Positions 46,113-57,429 of a stretch of DNA of 59,701 nucleotides are shown here, one piece after another. The notes under the pieces are model-generated. The model saw only the letters and a program-made list of their open reading frames with translations. It made no database searches and had not been told where the DNA came from. The first letter of the stretch is position 1, and each line of letters begins with the position of its first letter. Origin of the DNA: Flavobacteriaceae bacterium (GTDB lineage Bacteria; Bacteroidota; Bacteroidia; Flavobacteriales; Flavobacteriaceae); contig JABAZC010000059.1 in the NCBI GenBank assembly GCA_018608625.1, forward strand, positions 1 to 59,701, read 5' to 3'. The position numbers were made by a program, and so were the translations under genes.

Positions 46113-46629
46113 TATTGATTAATTGAAATAAATATTCGTTCTTATATCGCTCTTTGTAAAACCGCCACTCTTTCTTGAGTCCAACTTTCTCAAAACCTAC
46201 AGACTTGAACAAGTTTATACTTGCCGAATTATCTTCTAGTATATTTCCATACAACTGATGTAGACATAGTACATTAAAGCTATGATTTACAAGTAAGCTC
46301 AAAGCGTCTTTACCATACCCTTTTTGACGGTGTTTATCAATTAAAACAATACTGACTCCTGCTCGCTTATTATGTGCGTCATAATCAAAAAGATCAATAA
46401 ACCCCATGGGCTGATTTGTTTTAGAAGTAATCATTAACCTTAATTGCTTTATTTCTTTAATATCTTTGTGGGCTGTTTCTAAATAACTACTAAGCACTTC
46501 TTTTGAAAATGGTTTTTGAGTTTGACTTAGTTCCCACAAAGATTCATTATTTTCTAATGAATATAAAAATGCTAAATCTTCGAGCTTAATAATTCGTAGA
46601 TTAATGAGGTTTCCTTGTAATTCTACCAT
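46102..46629 (-). CDS. GNAT family N-acetyltransferase
   Basis: 175 residues, RimJ/RimL-like acetyltransferase domain. It has NLINLRIIKLEDLAFLYSLE at the start, the acetyl-CoA loop in DKHRQKGYGKDAL (about 93-105), and a C-terminal LFKSVGFEKVGLKKE. The substrate is unknown. It is embedded between dapF (7-nt overlap) and mltG (11-nt overlap), which suggests co-translation and possibly a cell-wall-related substrate, by context only. Confidence 0.88.
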   Translation of the reverse strand: MVELQGNLINLRIIKLEDLAFLYSLENNESLWELSQTQKPFSKEVLSSYLETAHKDIKEIKQLRLMITSKTNQPMGFIDLFDYDAHNKRAGVSIVLIDKHRQKGYGKDALSLLVNHSFNVLCLHQLYGNILEDNSASINLFKSVGFEKVGLKKEWRFYKERYKNEYLFQLINNVL

Positions 46630-47405
46630 TCTAAAGTTCCTTTAAAAACTTGTACTGCAGCTCCACAAAGCCACACATTGGAATAAGAAGAAGAGAGCGG
46701 TTCAAACCTAACCACTAAATTACCACCTTGAGTTTTTAGATTCATAACTTTAGATGTTGATTGACCTGAGTGAAACATCGCAATAGCAACAGCTGTGGAT
46801 CCTGTGCCACAAGACAAAGTCTCCGCTTCAACTCCACGTTCATAGGTGCGAATAGCAAACGTATCCATGTTTATTTTTTTAGCGAAATTCACGTTAACGC
46901 CACTAGACTTAAAAGGCTCACTATAACGAACAAAAGCACCTTCAGATGCCATATCTAGTGAGTCTAGATTTGATTTTAGAGAGACATAATGCGGAGACCC
47001 TGTGTCAAGAACAAAGTAGTCCTCTTTTGAAGAAACAGTTAGAACATCTTGCATTTTAAGCTCAACATATCCATTATCATAGACTGCTAAATGTGGACCA
47101 TCAATCGCTGAAAAATGAGCATCTCCTTGGATAATTCCTAAAAAATTAGCAAAAGCAACAATACATCGACCGCCATTCCCACACATACTACTTTGTTGAC
47201 CATCTGCATTGAAATACACCATTTTAAAGTCATAATTTGGATCAGACTCTAGTAAAATAAGTCCATCTGCACCAACCCCAAAACGGCGATTACATAAATG
47301 AGCAATTAATGATGAATTGTTTGTATCGAACACGGATAAGCGATTATCAATCATAACAAAATCATTCCCTGTTCCTTGATATTTATAAAATGTATGAGTC
47401 CGCAT
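46623..47405 (-). CDS. dapF: diaminopimelate epimerase
   Basis: 260 residues. Converts LL- to meso-diaminopimelate for lysine and peptidoglycan. The two catalytic Cys are in CGNGGRC (about 69-75) and SCGTGSTAV (about 201-209). It opens MRTHTFYKYQGTGNDFVMID and also has GVGADGL. The ATG at 47405 is preferred over a TTG at 47414, because a TATATTTG promoter box covers 47412-47419. The two halves show the usual repeated fold. Confidence 0.95.
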   Translation of the reverse strand: MRTHTFYKYQGTGNDFVMIDNRLSVFDTNNSSLIAHLCNRRFGVGADGLILLESDPNYDFKMVYFNADGQQSSMCGNGGRCIVAFANFLGIIQGDAHFSAIDGPHLAVYDNGYVELKMQDVLTVSSKEDYFVLDTGSPHYVSLKSNLDSLDMASEGAFVRYSEPFKSSGVNVNFAKKINMDTFAIRTYERGVEAETLSCGTGSTAVAIAMFHSGQSTSKVMNLKTQGGNLVVRFEPLSSSYSNVWLCGAAVQVFKGTLEW

Positions 47406-47411
47406 ATAAAA

Positions 47412-47419
47412 CAAATATA
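47412..47419 (-). promoter_or_regulatory. -7 promoter element of dapF, close to the start codon
   Basis: TATATTTG on the minus strand, exact TAnnTTTG, only 6 nt from the ATG at 47405, so the message would be leaderless or nearly so. Confidence 0.5.
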
Positions 47420-47526
47420 AGAATATTTGACGTTAAAATAAGCTGTTAAAAGGTCGTTAAATTTGTTTTATGAATTCAATAAAAAGTTAATTTTAAACTT
47501 AGAATTAATAAACTTAAAAATATTTT

Positions 47527-48924
47527 ATGAAAAAATTTATGTCAATTCTATTTATTTCAGCTTTAGGCGGTGGCCTGACTCTCAGTACTTATAAGCTATT
47601 TATTGAAACAAGTATGCCTTATGAAATAGCTGAAGGTCGTGTACTAACCACAACAGCTGTTTCTGGACTGATCTCGTTAAATTCAATAGAAGAATCAGTA
47701 AATTTCACATCAGCTGCAGAAAAAACATTACCAACAGTTGTGCATGTAAAAAACACGACGCTAAATAAGGGATATACAAGTTATGAAGACTTATTCTTTG
47801 GACGATCTCAGCAACGCGCACAAATAGGTACGGGATCAGGCGTAATAATTTCGTCAGATGGTTATATTATTACCAATAACCATGTTATTGAAGGAGCACA
47901 ATCAATTGAGATTACTACAAATGACAATAAGACCTACACAGCTGAATTAATTGGAACCGACTCAAGTACAGATATTGCATTGTTAAAAATTAAAACTTTG
48001 GAACCTTTAAGCTACTTAACATTTGGAGATAGTAATTTGGCTAAGGTCGGAGAATGGGTGTTGGCTGTCGGTAATCCTTTCAACCTAACCTCTACAGTTA
48101 CTGCAGGGATAATAAGTGCCAAATCAAGAGATTTATCGGGACAAAATACACAATCATTCATTCAGACAGACGCCGCGGTAAACCCTGGTAATTCTGGGGG
48201 TGCCTTGGTAAACACAAATGGAGAACTTATTGGCATCAACACAGCAATTACATCAAAAACAGGATCCTACATAGGCTATTCTTTTGCAGTCCCTAGTAAT
48301 ATTGCTCGAAAAGTCATTGAAGACTTGATGGAGTTCGGGAATGTACAGAATGGGATTCTAGGCGTTATTGGGGGTGAATTAAATAGTAAAAACTCTAAAG
48401 AATTCGGTGTAAATGAAACCGAGGGGTTTTATGTAAATGATATTCAAAAAGGAACTGGAGCAGAAAAAGCGGGCCTGCAAAAAGGCGACATTATTCAACG
48501 AATTGATGGGGTAACTATTTCAAAGTTTTCTGATTTGAAAGGGTTTTTAAATACTAAAAACCCAAACGATACGGTTGAAGTTTTGATTTTAAGAGGCGAT
48601 AAACAGATGAACATAATAGTTACTTTAGAAAAAAGAATTAGTATTGAAATACCAATAATCGGGGCGCTTCAAGAACCAGAAAAAAAAGCACTAAAAGCCG
48701 TCAATTTAGACTACGGATTGGAAGTGGTTTCGCTTTCTGAAAATAACCGAACAGACTGGGAGTCTGACGGGATTTATGTGGGAAGTTTTGTGACAGAAAT
48801 AAATGATATTAGCATTAATTCCATTAACGACGCCCAGAGAGCGTTAGAGAAATATTCCAATAAAGTACTTAGGCTATCTGTTGTGAAAAATAATGGAGAA
48901 AAAGTGGTCTACCGGTTCAGGTAA
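47527..48924 (+). CDS. Do/DegP-type periplasmic serine protease (HtrA)
   Basis: 465 residues. Periplasmic quality-control protease and chaperone. An N-terminal hydrophobic signal segment (about 1-20) is followed by a trypsin-like domain with the triad in TNNHVIEG (His), SSTDIALLKI (Asp) and NPGNSGGAL (Ser, about 224). Two PDZ domains follow at about 285-370 and 390-460. The first contains GTGAEKAGLQKGDII, the second ends with VVYRF. The gene starts 112 nt after the divergent dapF and ends before gap. Confidence 0.93.
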   Translation: MKKFMSILFISALGGGLTLSTYKLFIETSMPYEIAEGRVLTTTAVSGLISLNSIEESVNFTSAAEKTLPTVVHVKNTTLNKGYTSYEDLFFGRSQQRAQIGTGSGVIISSDGYIITNNHVIEGAQSIEITTNDNKTYTAELIGTDSSTDIALLKIKTLEPLSYLTFGDSNLAKVGEWVLAVGNPFNLTSTVTAGIISAKSRDLSGQNTQSFIQTDAAVNPGNSGGALVNTNGELIGINTAITSKTGSYIGYSFAVPSNIARKVIEDLMEFGNVQNGILGVIGGELNSKNSKEFGVNETEGFYVNDIQKGTGAEKAGLQKGDIIQRIDGVTISKFSDLKGFLNTKNPNDTVEVLILRGDKQMNIIVTLEKRISIEIPIIGALQEPEKKALKAVNLDYGLEVVSLSENNRTDWESDGIYVGSFVTEINDISINSINDAQRALEKYSNKVLRLSVVKNNGEKVVYRFR

Positions 48925-49018
48925 AAACCTAAATTACAGATTATTACACTGTATTATTAAAATTATTAGGCATTGAATTTTTTTATTTAAAATAGTTACG
49001 AAAACGTTTGAGAAGACT

Positions 49019-49026
49019 TACTTTTG
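49019..49026 (+). promoter_or_regulatory. -7 promoter element of gap
   Basis: TACTTTTG, exact TAnnTTTG, 26 nt before the gap ATG at 49053. Confidence 0.45.
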
Positions 49027-49052
49027 TAGGATTCATTTAAAATTTAAACTAA

Positions 49053-50501
49053 ATGCCAATAAAACCGACCTACGAATCTGAAATTGCATTCCAATCTGAC
49101 CGAAGAAAATCAGCCGTTGAATTTATAAAAATTGTTAGTGACCTGTGGTATGATTACTCCATTGAATTGGTCTTGTTTCGTAATCAATTAATGGATCGAA
49201 ATGTAAGTGAAATTCTCAAGCTTCATGCATATGCAGGTGAATTTGTAAACAAACCCATCTCCATTTTTGATTCTGTAGACATGGCACAAGCAATTAAACA
49301 ATTGAACTTGCCAGCCTCTAAATTGGATATTGGCAAGTTAACTTACGAATATCACAAGGAAGACCTTTCTAACAGCAGTTCATTTGCCTTTTTGTCTAAA
49401 AAATTAAAAGAAGCGAAACAGCAATCTAAAATAGAGCCAAAGGATGTCGTGTTATACGGGTTTGGCCGCATCGGCCGATTGGTTGCACGTGAGTTGATGG
49501 GCAAATCAGGCAGTGGCAGTCAGCTACGGCTTAGAGCCATTGTTACCCGTGACAAAATAAACTCAGAGACTTTAGAAAAACGAGCTTCACTGTTGCGAAG
49601 TGATTCCGTTCATGGCGATTTTCCAGGGACCGTGAGCGTTGACAAAAACCTTCAAGCATTAATCATAAACGGCATGACTGTTTATATTATATCTGCTTCT
49701 AAGCCTGAAAACATAGATTATACAGCCTATGGGATAAATGAAGCTCTAATCATTGATAACACAGGAGTATTTAGAGATCATGACGGATTAAAAAGACACC
49801 TAGTCTCAAAAGGTGCTGAAAAAGTATTGCTAACTGCTCCTTGTAAAGAAATTCCAAACATCGTACATGGAGTCAATCATTTAGAACATTCTCCCGACAC
49901 AATAGATGTTTTTTCTGCAGCCTCATGTACTACCAATGCAATTACCCCTATTTTAAAAGTTATTGAAGACACTTTTGGCGTTGTGCATGGTCATCTTGAA
50001 ACAATACATGCATACACCAATGATCAAAACTTAGTGGATAATATGCATTCAAAATACAGAAGAGGACGGGCAGCGGCTCTCAACATGGTCATTACAGAAA
50101 CTGGAGCAGGAAAAGCTGTCAGTAAAGCGCTTCCATCTCTTGAAAACAAACTAACATCCAATGCAATTAGGGTTCCTGTTCCCAATGGAAGTTTAGCTAT
50201 TCTAAACTTGGAGATCAAAAAAAGCACAACACTTAAAAAAATAAATAATCTAATCAAAACTGCTGCACTAACCGGCAATTTAGTTGAGCAAATAAAATAT
50301 GAATTAAATGATGAACTCGTTTCTAGTGACATCGTAGGATGTACTGCTCCAGCTATTTACGATAGTAAAGCCACTATTGTAAGACATGATGGAAAAAACA
50401 TAATCCTTTACATATGGTATGACAATGAATTTGGATATAGTCATCAAGTCATACGTTTAGCAAAATACATAGCCAAAGTCAGGCGCTTCACTTATTATTA
50501 A
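49053..50501 (+). CDS. gap: glyceraldehyde-3-phosphate dehydrogenase, long form
   Basis: 482 residues, about 140 more than usual. Residues 1-130 form an N-terminal extension unlike ordinary GAPDH. The NAD-binding domain then begins with LYGFGRIGRLVAREL (about 134-148). The catalytic Cys is in SAASCTTNAITP (about 291-302) with the His in IHAYTNDQNL (about 324-333). The C-terminus has IWYDNEFGYSHQV. It acts in glycolysis or gluconeogenesis; the extended form is known in Bacteroidota. Monocistronic, with trmD 39 nt later under its own promoter. Confidence 0.95.
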   Translation: MPIKPTYESEIAFQSDRRKSAVEFIKIVSDLWYDYSIELVLFRNQLMDRNVSEILKLHAYAGEFVNKPISIFDSVDMAQAIKQLNLPASKLDIGKLTYEYHKEDLSNSSSFAFLSKKLKEAKQQSKIEPKDVVLYGFGRIGRLVARELMGKSGSGSQLRLRAIVTRDKINSETLEKRASLLRSDSVHGDFPGTVSVDKNLQALIINGMTVYIISASKPENIDYTAYGINEALIIDNTGVFRDHDGLKRHLVSKGAEKVLLTAPCKEIPNIVHGVNHLEHSPDTIDVFSAASCTTNAITPILKVIEDTFGVVHGHLETIHAYTNDQNLVDNMHSKYRRGRAAALNMVITETGAGKAVSKALPSLENKLTSNAIRVPVPNGSLAILNLEIKKSTTLKKINNLIKTAALTGNLVEQIKYELNDELVSSDIVGCTAPAIYDSKATIVRHDGKNIILYIWYDNEFGYSHQVIRLAKYIAKVRRFTYY

Positions 50502-50515
50502 AGTTTACAATTTGT

Positions 50516-50523
50516 TATATTTG
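50516..50523 (+). promoter_or_regulatory. -7 promoter element of trmD
   Basis: TATATTTG, exact TAnnTTTG, 17 nt before the trmD ATG. Confidence 0.5.
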
Positions 50524-50540
50524 TAACTTAAACATATCCG

Positions 50541-51218
50541 ATGCGCATAGATATTATTACAGTACTACCAGAACTAATTAAGAGTCCTTTTGAGGCCTCT
50601 ATACTAAAGCGTGCAATAGAAGCTGGCCTAGTAAGTATTCACTTTCACAATTTACGGGATTACACAGCTGATAATTACAAATCTATTGACGACACCCAGT
50701 TTGGTGGTGGCGCAGGAATGGTTATGATGATTGAACCCATAGATAAATGCATTTCTAAATTAAAAAAAGAACGCGACTATGACGAAGTTATTTACATGAC
50801 TCCTGATGGACAAACCCTTAATCAAGGCCTAGCTAACCAACTTTCAATGAAGGGTAATATAATTATACTCTGTGGGCACTATAAAGGAGTGGATCAACGC
50901 GTACGTGATCAGTTTATTACCAAAGAAATTTCCATTGGCGACTATGTTCTTTCAGGTGGAGAATTGGGCGCAGCAGTGCTTTGTGACGCAGTTATTCGTC
51001 TCATTCCAGGTGTTTTAGGAAACGAAACATCTGCATTAACTGACTCATTTCAAGATGGGTTATTAGCACCCCCTATATACACACGACCAAGAGAATATAA
51101 TGGGTGGAAAGTTCCTGATGTTTTATTAAGTGGCCACTTTCCAAAGATTGAAAAATGGCGAGAAGAACAAGCGCTTGAACACACAAAAATTAGAAGACCT
51201 GACTTATTAAAGGACTAA
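50541..51218 (+). CDS. trmD: tRNA (guanosine-37-N1)-methyltransferase
   Basis: 225 residues. Methylates G37 next to the anticodon to prevent frameshifting. SPOUT knotted fold with [26 protein letters not shown] (about 51-63), [13 protein letters not shown] (about 109-121), the knot [13 protein letters not shown] (about 129-141) and RRPDLL at the end. rplS follows 137 nt later with its own promoter, so the classical trmD-rplS pairing is kept but is not one simple unit. Confidence 0.97.
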   Translation: MRIDIITVLPELIKSPFEASILKRAIEAGLVSIHFHNLRDYTADNYKSIDDTQFGGGAGMVMMIEPIDKCISKLKKERDYDEVIYMTPDGQTLNQGLANQLSMKGNIIILCGHYKGVDQRVRDQFITKEISIGDYVLSGGELGAAVLCDAVIRLIPGVLGNETSALTDSFQDGLLAPPIYTRPREYNGWKVPDVLLSGHFPKIEKWREEQALEHTKIRRPDLLKD

Positions 51219-51254
51219 TATTTAAGGGGAAACAAAATTTTTATTATAATAAAG

Positions 51255-51284
51255 TTTCTTCTTTTCACTTTTTACTTATATTTG
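51255..51284 (+). promoter_or_regulatory. promoter of rplS
   Basis: TTTC at 51255-51258 (one mismatch from TTTG), an 18-nt spacer, then TATATTTG at 51277-51284. Leaves a leader of about 70 nt before rplS. Confidence 0.6.
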
Positions 51285-51355
51285 CACCCAAATTCGGGTT
51301 AACCTCTGGCGATAATCGTGGATGTTGTTTCGAAAAAACAATTAAATAAAATAAA
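51285..51355 (+). promoter_or_regulatory. possible structured leader RNA of rplS (L19 autoregulation)
   Basis: The about 70-nt leader contains two possible small hairpins. ACCC (51286-51289) can pair with GGGT (51296-51299), and TTGTTT (51325-51330) with AAACAA (51336-51341) around a CGAAA loop. Between them lies a conserved-looking CTCTGGCGATAATCGTGG. I recall that an L19 leader motif has been described in flavobacteria, but I cannot check this match. Confidence 0.5.
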
Positions 51356-51706
51356 ATGGAATCCTTAGTTAAATTTGTTCAAGAAGAATTTGTAGCAAAA
51401 AAAGACTTTCCAGAATTTGCAGCTGGTGACACCATCACTGTTTATTACGAAATTAGAGAAGGCGAAAAAGTACGTACACAGTTCTATCGAGGAGTTGTTC
51501 TTCAGAGAAGAGGCTCAGGAAGTTCTGAAACATTTACCATCAGAAAAATGTCTGGTACAATAGGAGTTGAACGTATTTTCCCGGTAAACCTACCGGCCTT
51601 ACAGAAAATTGAAGTCAACAAACGTGGAAAAGTAAGAAGAGCTCGTATCTTTTACTTTAGAGAACTTACTGGTAAAAAAGCCAGAATTAAAGAAAGAAGA
51701 CGTTAG
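51356..51706 (+). CDS. rplS: 50S ribosomal protein L19
   Basis: 116 residues. Large-subunit protein near the subunit interface, with FAAGDTITVYYEIREGEK (about 21-38), RGVVLQRRGSGSSETFTIRK (about 43-62) and the C-terminal RRARIFYFRELTGKKARI. Preceded by a strong promoter and a 70-nt leader, and followed by an intrinsic terminator, so it is a single-gene unit. Confidence 0.97.
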   Translation: MESLVKFVQEEFVAKKDFPEFAAGDTITVYYEIREGEKVRTQFYRGVVLQRRGSGSSETFTIRKMSGTIGVERIFPVNLPALQKIEVNKRGKVRRARIFYFRELTGKKARIKERRR

Positions 51707-51732
51707 TCAGATTTTAAATTCAAAAACTCAAA

Positions 51733-51760
51733 AAAGCTCTAATCACTTAGGGCTTTTTTT
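51733..51760 (+). terminator. intrinsic terminator of rplS
   Basis: Stem AAAGCTCTAA (51733-51742) / TTAGGGCTTT (51747-51756) with one G-U pair and loop TCAC, followed by T-run to 51760. The rest of 51761-51942 contains a TATATTTA near 51869 that could be the icd promoter; nothing else is seen. Confidence 0.88.
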
Positions 51761-51936
51761 AAACCTATATTCCAAACCACTTAATTAGATCTATTTTTGA
51801 CATAATACCATTGAGATTATTGATTATTTTAAGAATTAAATTACCTCATAAAATCATTCCAATTTCTTATATTTACAGCCCTAATTAACTTAGATTATAA
51901 TCTTAATTAACAAAAGAAAAATTAAACTTTATATAG

Positions 51937-54156
<2,220 letters not shown>

Positions 54157-54177
54157 ATTACTCACTAATTTTTTGTT

Positions 54178-54205
54178 AAAAGCACCCTCAAAAGGTGCTT
54201 TTTGT
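54178..54205 (+). terminator. intrinsic terminator of icd
   Basis: Perfect 9-bp stem AAAAGCACC (54178-54186) / GGTGCTTTT (54194-54202) with loop CTCAAAA, followed by TTGTTTT. Confidence 0.9.
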
Positions 54206-54233
54206 TTTATTTTTACTTCCTTAAATTGAGCAA

Positions 54234-56594
54234 ATGAAACGCGTATTTTTTTTACTATTAATAGGATTAACACTCTCCGTAAATTCACAACAAAAGTTCA
54301 CTCTAAGTGGTTCAATTTTTGAATCCAACGGTAAAGAAACTCTTATTGGAGCAAATATCATAATCGCAGATTTAATGACAGGAACCATATCCAATGAATA
54401 CGGTTTCTATTCAATCACTTTAGCTAAGGGAACGTATGAAATATCGGTAAGTAATATCGGGTATTCAAACTTAAAACAAACCATTACACTTGATCAAAAC
54501 ATCTCGATGGACTTCACCCTAACTGAAGTAATTGAAAGTTTGGACGAAGTTATCATTGAAAGTAACGTTGAAGCTTTGAATATAAAAAGTCCACAGATGA
54601 GTGTCAACTCATTGACTGCTTCAAGTATTAAACAAATTCCGGTCGTATTTGGCGAAGCAGATGTCATTAAAGCAATCACTCTTCTGCCAGGAGTTTCGAG
54701 TGGTGGAGAAGGGGCCGCAGGATTTAATGTTCGAGGAGGTGCAGCTGACCAAAACTTGATTTTACTAGATGAAGCGACCATCTTTAACTCTTCTCATTTA
54801 TTTGGATTATTTTCAGTATTTAATCCAGACGCCATTAAAAGTTTAAAACTGTATAAGGGGGGGGTTCCTGCAAAATATGGAGGACGTGTTGCCTCAGTTT
54901 TAGATATTTACCAAAAGGAGGGGAATAAAAACGAATTTAAGGCCAATGGTGGGATTGGATTGGTAGCCAGTCGCTTACTACTTGAAGGGCCCATAAAAAA
55001 GGGAGTTGGTTCTTTTTTGTTGGGTGGACGCGCCACATATGCTCATTTATTCCTCCCGTTGTTTGATGTAAATAACATTGCTTACTTTTATGATTTAAAT
55101 ACAAAATTAAGCTACAAATTAAATCAAAAAAACAGCATTTACTTGTCAGGGTATTTTGGGAGAGATGTGTTTAATGTCTCTAACAGTTTTGAAAACACCT
55201 ATGGAAACACCGTTGTTAATTTTCGATGGAATCACCTGTTCAATGATAAGCTTTTCTCAAACTTATCTCTAATATATTCTGACTATTATTACGGATTGAA
55301 TTTAAATTTTGTTGGGTTTGAATGGAACTCTGGTATTCAAAACATGAATATCAAATATGACTTCAAACAGTATGTCAATGACCGCTACAAACTTGAATAT
55401 GGTCTGCACAGTACCTACTACCGATTCAACCCAGGAATCATTAGCCCAAACAGACCTGATTCAGGAATAAACAGAGAAGCACTTACTAATAAATTTGCAT
55501 TTGAAAATGCGATCTACTTTGACATTAACCAACAACTATCCGAACACCTGTCATTTAGCTATGGAACGCGATTAAGTTCTTTTTTACGCCTAGGGCAAAA
55601 AGAACTCAACGTCTATGAAAATAATCAGGCTGTAGGCTATAATTCTGACTTACAACTCTACGAAGAAGTAGACCCTATTGGCTCAGAAAGTAGTAGTCAT
55701 AGCAAAGTCATCAAATCATTTTTAAATTTGGAACCTAGGTTAGCAATTTCTTATAAGTTAAATGATGATACGTCATTAAAAACCAGTTACAACCGAATGA
55801 CACAGTATTTACACCTAATATCCAATACAAGCTCCCCTACCCCTTTGGATGTCTGGACTCCAAGTGGTGAGTACATTCAACCTCAAATTTTGGATCAAGT
55901 TGCCATTGGGTATTTCAAAAGTTACAATACATACGATTTAGAAATTGAAAGTTTTTATAAGACCACTAAAAATCGAATTGACTACATAGATGGAGCTAAT
56001 TTAATCGCTAATAAAGCGATTGAACAGGTACTTCTTAATGGACAGTCTAGAGCGTATGGTTTTGAATTATTATTTAGAAAAAACAAAGGACGCTTCAAAG
56101 GATGGTTTGCATATACGCTCTCAAAATCTGAACAACAAACTAAAGGAATAAATCCTTCAGATCCGGGAATTAATAATGGGAATTGGTACAATACTCCGTA
56201 TGACAAAACTCATGACATCTCAATCACTTCCAGCTATGACCTTTCTGATAAATGGAAATTAAATGCGAATTTCATATACCAAACTGGACAACCTACAACC
56301 TATCCAAATGGGCAATATGAGTATAACAACTTGATTGTCTCTACATTTGAATCTCGTAACTCTAGTCGTTTAGATGCCTATCATCGATTTGATATTTCTG
56401 GAACCTATAACCCTAAAAAAAATAAAGAAAAACGGTGGAAAGGTGAATGGGTGTTTAGTATCTATAACCTTTACAATCGAAAAAACACTCAGTCCTTAAA
56501 CTTTAGAGAAAACATAGATACAGGACAAAATGAAGCGCTCAAATTATCATTATTTGGAGCCATCGGAGCAGTTTCATATAACTTTAAATTCTAG
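54234..56594 (+). CDS. TonB-dependent receptor
   Basis: 786 residues. Signal peptide (about 1-18, ending VNS-Q), then a carboxypeptidase-like regulatory domain (about 22-105, SGSIFESNGKETLIGANII), a plug domain (about 115-225) with FGEADVIKAITLLPGVSSG, GFNVRGGAADQNLILLDEA and LYKGGVPAKYGGR. The beta-barrel continues to the C-terminal Phe, ending SYNFKF. It imports an unknown ligand using energy from TonB. It pairs with the DUF4249 lipoprotein 4 nt downstream. This is not a SusC-type receptor in its partner, which is DUF4249 rather than SusD. Confidence 0.94.
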   Translation: MKRVFFLLLIGLTLSVNSQQKFTLSGSIFESNGKETLIGANIIIADLMTGTISNEYGFYSITLAKGTYEISVSNIGYSNLKQTITLDQNISMDFTLTEVIESLDEVIIESNVEALNIKSPQMSVNSLTASSIKQIPVVFGEADVIKAITLLPGVSSGGEGAAGFNVRGGAADQNLILLDEATIFNSSHLFGLFSVFNPDAIKSLKLYKGGVPAKYGGRVASVLDIYQKEGNKNEFKANGGIGLVASRLLLEGPIKKGVGSFLLGGRATYAHLFLPLFDVNNIAYFYDLNTKLSYKLNQKNSIYLSGYFGRDVFNVSNSFENTYGNTVVNFRWNHLFNDKLFSNLSLIYSDYYYGLNLNFVGFEWNSGIQNMNIKYDFKQYVNDRYKLEYGLHSTYYRFNPGIISPNRPDSGINREALTNKFAFENAIYFDINQQLSEHLSFSYGTRLSSFLRLGQKELNVYENNQAVGYNSDLQLYEEVDPIGSESSSHSKVIKSFLNLEPRLAISYKLNDDTSLKTSYNRMTQYLHLISNTSSPTPLDVWTPSGEYIQPQILDQVAIGYFKSYNTYDLEIESFYKTTKNRIDYIDGANLIANKAIEQVLLNGQSRAYGFELLFRKNKGRFKGWFAYTLSKSEQQTKGINPSDPGINNGNWYNTPYDKTHDISITSSYDLSDKWKLNANFIYQTGQPTTYPNGQYEYNNLIVSTFESRNSSRLDAYHRFDISGTYNPKKNKEKRWKGEWVFSIYNLYNRKNTQSLNFRENIDTGQNEALKLSLFGAIGAVSYNFKF

Positions 56595-56598
56595 AGCA

Positions 56599-57396
56599 AT
56601 GAAAAATAATTTTATTTTACTATGTATTGGGTTTCTAATGGCTGGCTGTGAAGAAGTCATCCAGCTTGATTTACCAACCGAAAACCCTCGATTGGTTATT
56701 GAAGCATCACTAAAAATGTCTCCAAACGAATCCATAACTCAAGAAATTAAACTCAGCTTATCAGGTCCCTTTTACCAAGAGGAAAACCCAATAGTGTCTG
56801 AAGCAACACTAAAACTAATAGACCTTTCAAACAATATAATTCACGAATTTGAGTACGATAATACAAATCTAGTTTATACGTTACAATACACCCCTATTTT
56901 TGGTACTGACTATAAAATCCGAATTGTCTATGAAGGTGAAATCTATGAATCATCCATAGAACAACTCATGTATTCAGCGCCCATAGACACTATACTCCAA
57001 GGAAATAATACTTTATTTGGGGGAGATGAAAAGGAAGTTCTAATCTCTTTTACAGATAGTGAAGAGCGAGATGATTATTATTTATTTGATTTAGGTATGA
57101 ATTTATTTCTAACTACTAAGGATGAGTTTTATCAAGGAAATGTATTTACGTTTTCCTATTTCTATGACGAACTAATCGCTGGGGACGAAATTAATATAGA
57201 AATAATGGGGATTGATGAAAGACATTTTAACTTCATGACGATCCTTATTGAACAGACACAAGAAGGTGGAAGGCCTTTTAATACTACACCATCAACAATA
57301 CGTGGAAATATCACTAATATAACTAACCCTAACCACTACCCTTTGGGATATTTTAGACTTTCTGAAACATATAAAGCGAGTTTAATCTTAGAATAA
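56599..57396 (+). CDS. DUF4249 surface lipoprotein, partner of the TonB receptor
   Basis: 265 residues. A lipoprotein signal peptide ends MAGC (Cys18), with two Glu after the Cys, in line with the acidic signal for surface export in Bacteroidota. The DUF4249 domain covers the rest, mostly beta, with LDLPTENPRLVIEASL (about 23-38), YYLFDLGMNLFL and a C-terminal RLSETYKASLIL. Function unknown, but DUF4249 genes regularly follow TonB receptors, where they probably capture ligand at the cell surface. The start at 56599 is 4 nt after the receptor stop; an earlier in-frame ATG inside the receptor gene is rejected because it would bury the signal peptide. Confidence 0.88.
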   Translation: MKNNFILLCIGFLMAGCEEVIQLDLPTENPRLVIEASLKMSPNESITQEIKLSLSGPFYQEENPIVSEATLKLIDLSNNIIHEFEYDNTNLVYTLQYTPIFGTDYKIRIVYEGEIYESSIEQLMYSAPIDTILQGNNTLFGGDEKEVLISFTDSEERDDYYLFDLGMNLFLTTKDEFYQGNVFTFSYFYDELIAGDEINIEIMGIDERHFNFMTILIEQTQEGGRPFNTTPSTIRGNITNITNPNHYPLGYFRLSETYKASLILE

Positions 57397-57418
57397 CACA
57401 AAAGTATTTCAAAAGTTA

Positions 57419-57426
57419 TATTTTTG
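57419..57426 (+). promoter_or_regulatory. possible -7 element abutting murQ
   Basis: TATTTTTG fits TAnnTTTG and ends 3 nt before the ATG at 57430. Transcription would begin at the start codon. No -33 element seen; may be fortuitous. Confidence 0.3.
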
Positions 57427-57429
57427 TGT

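Noticed and set aside
54234-57396. SusC/SusD pair
   Set aside because: The lipoprotein is DUF4249-like and mostly beta, not the helical SusD fold.
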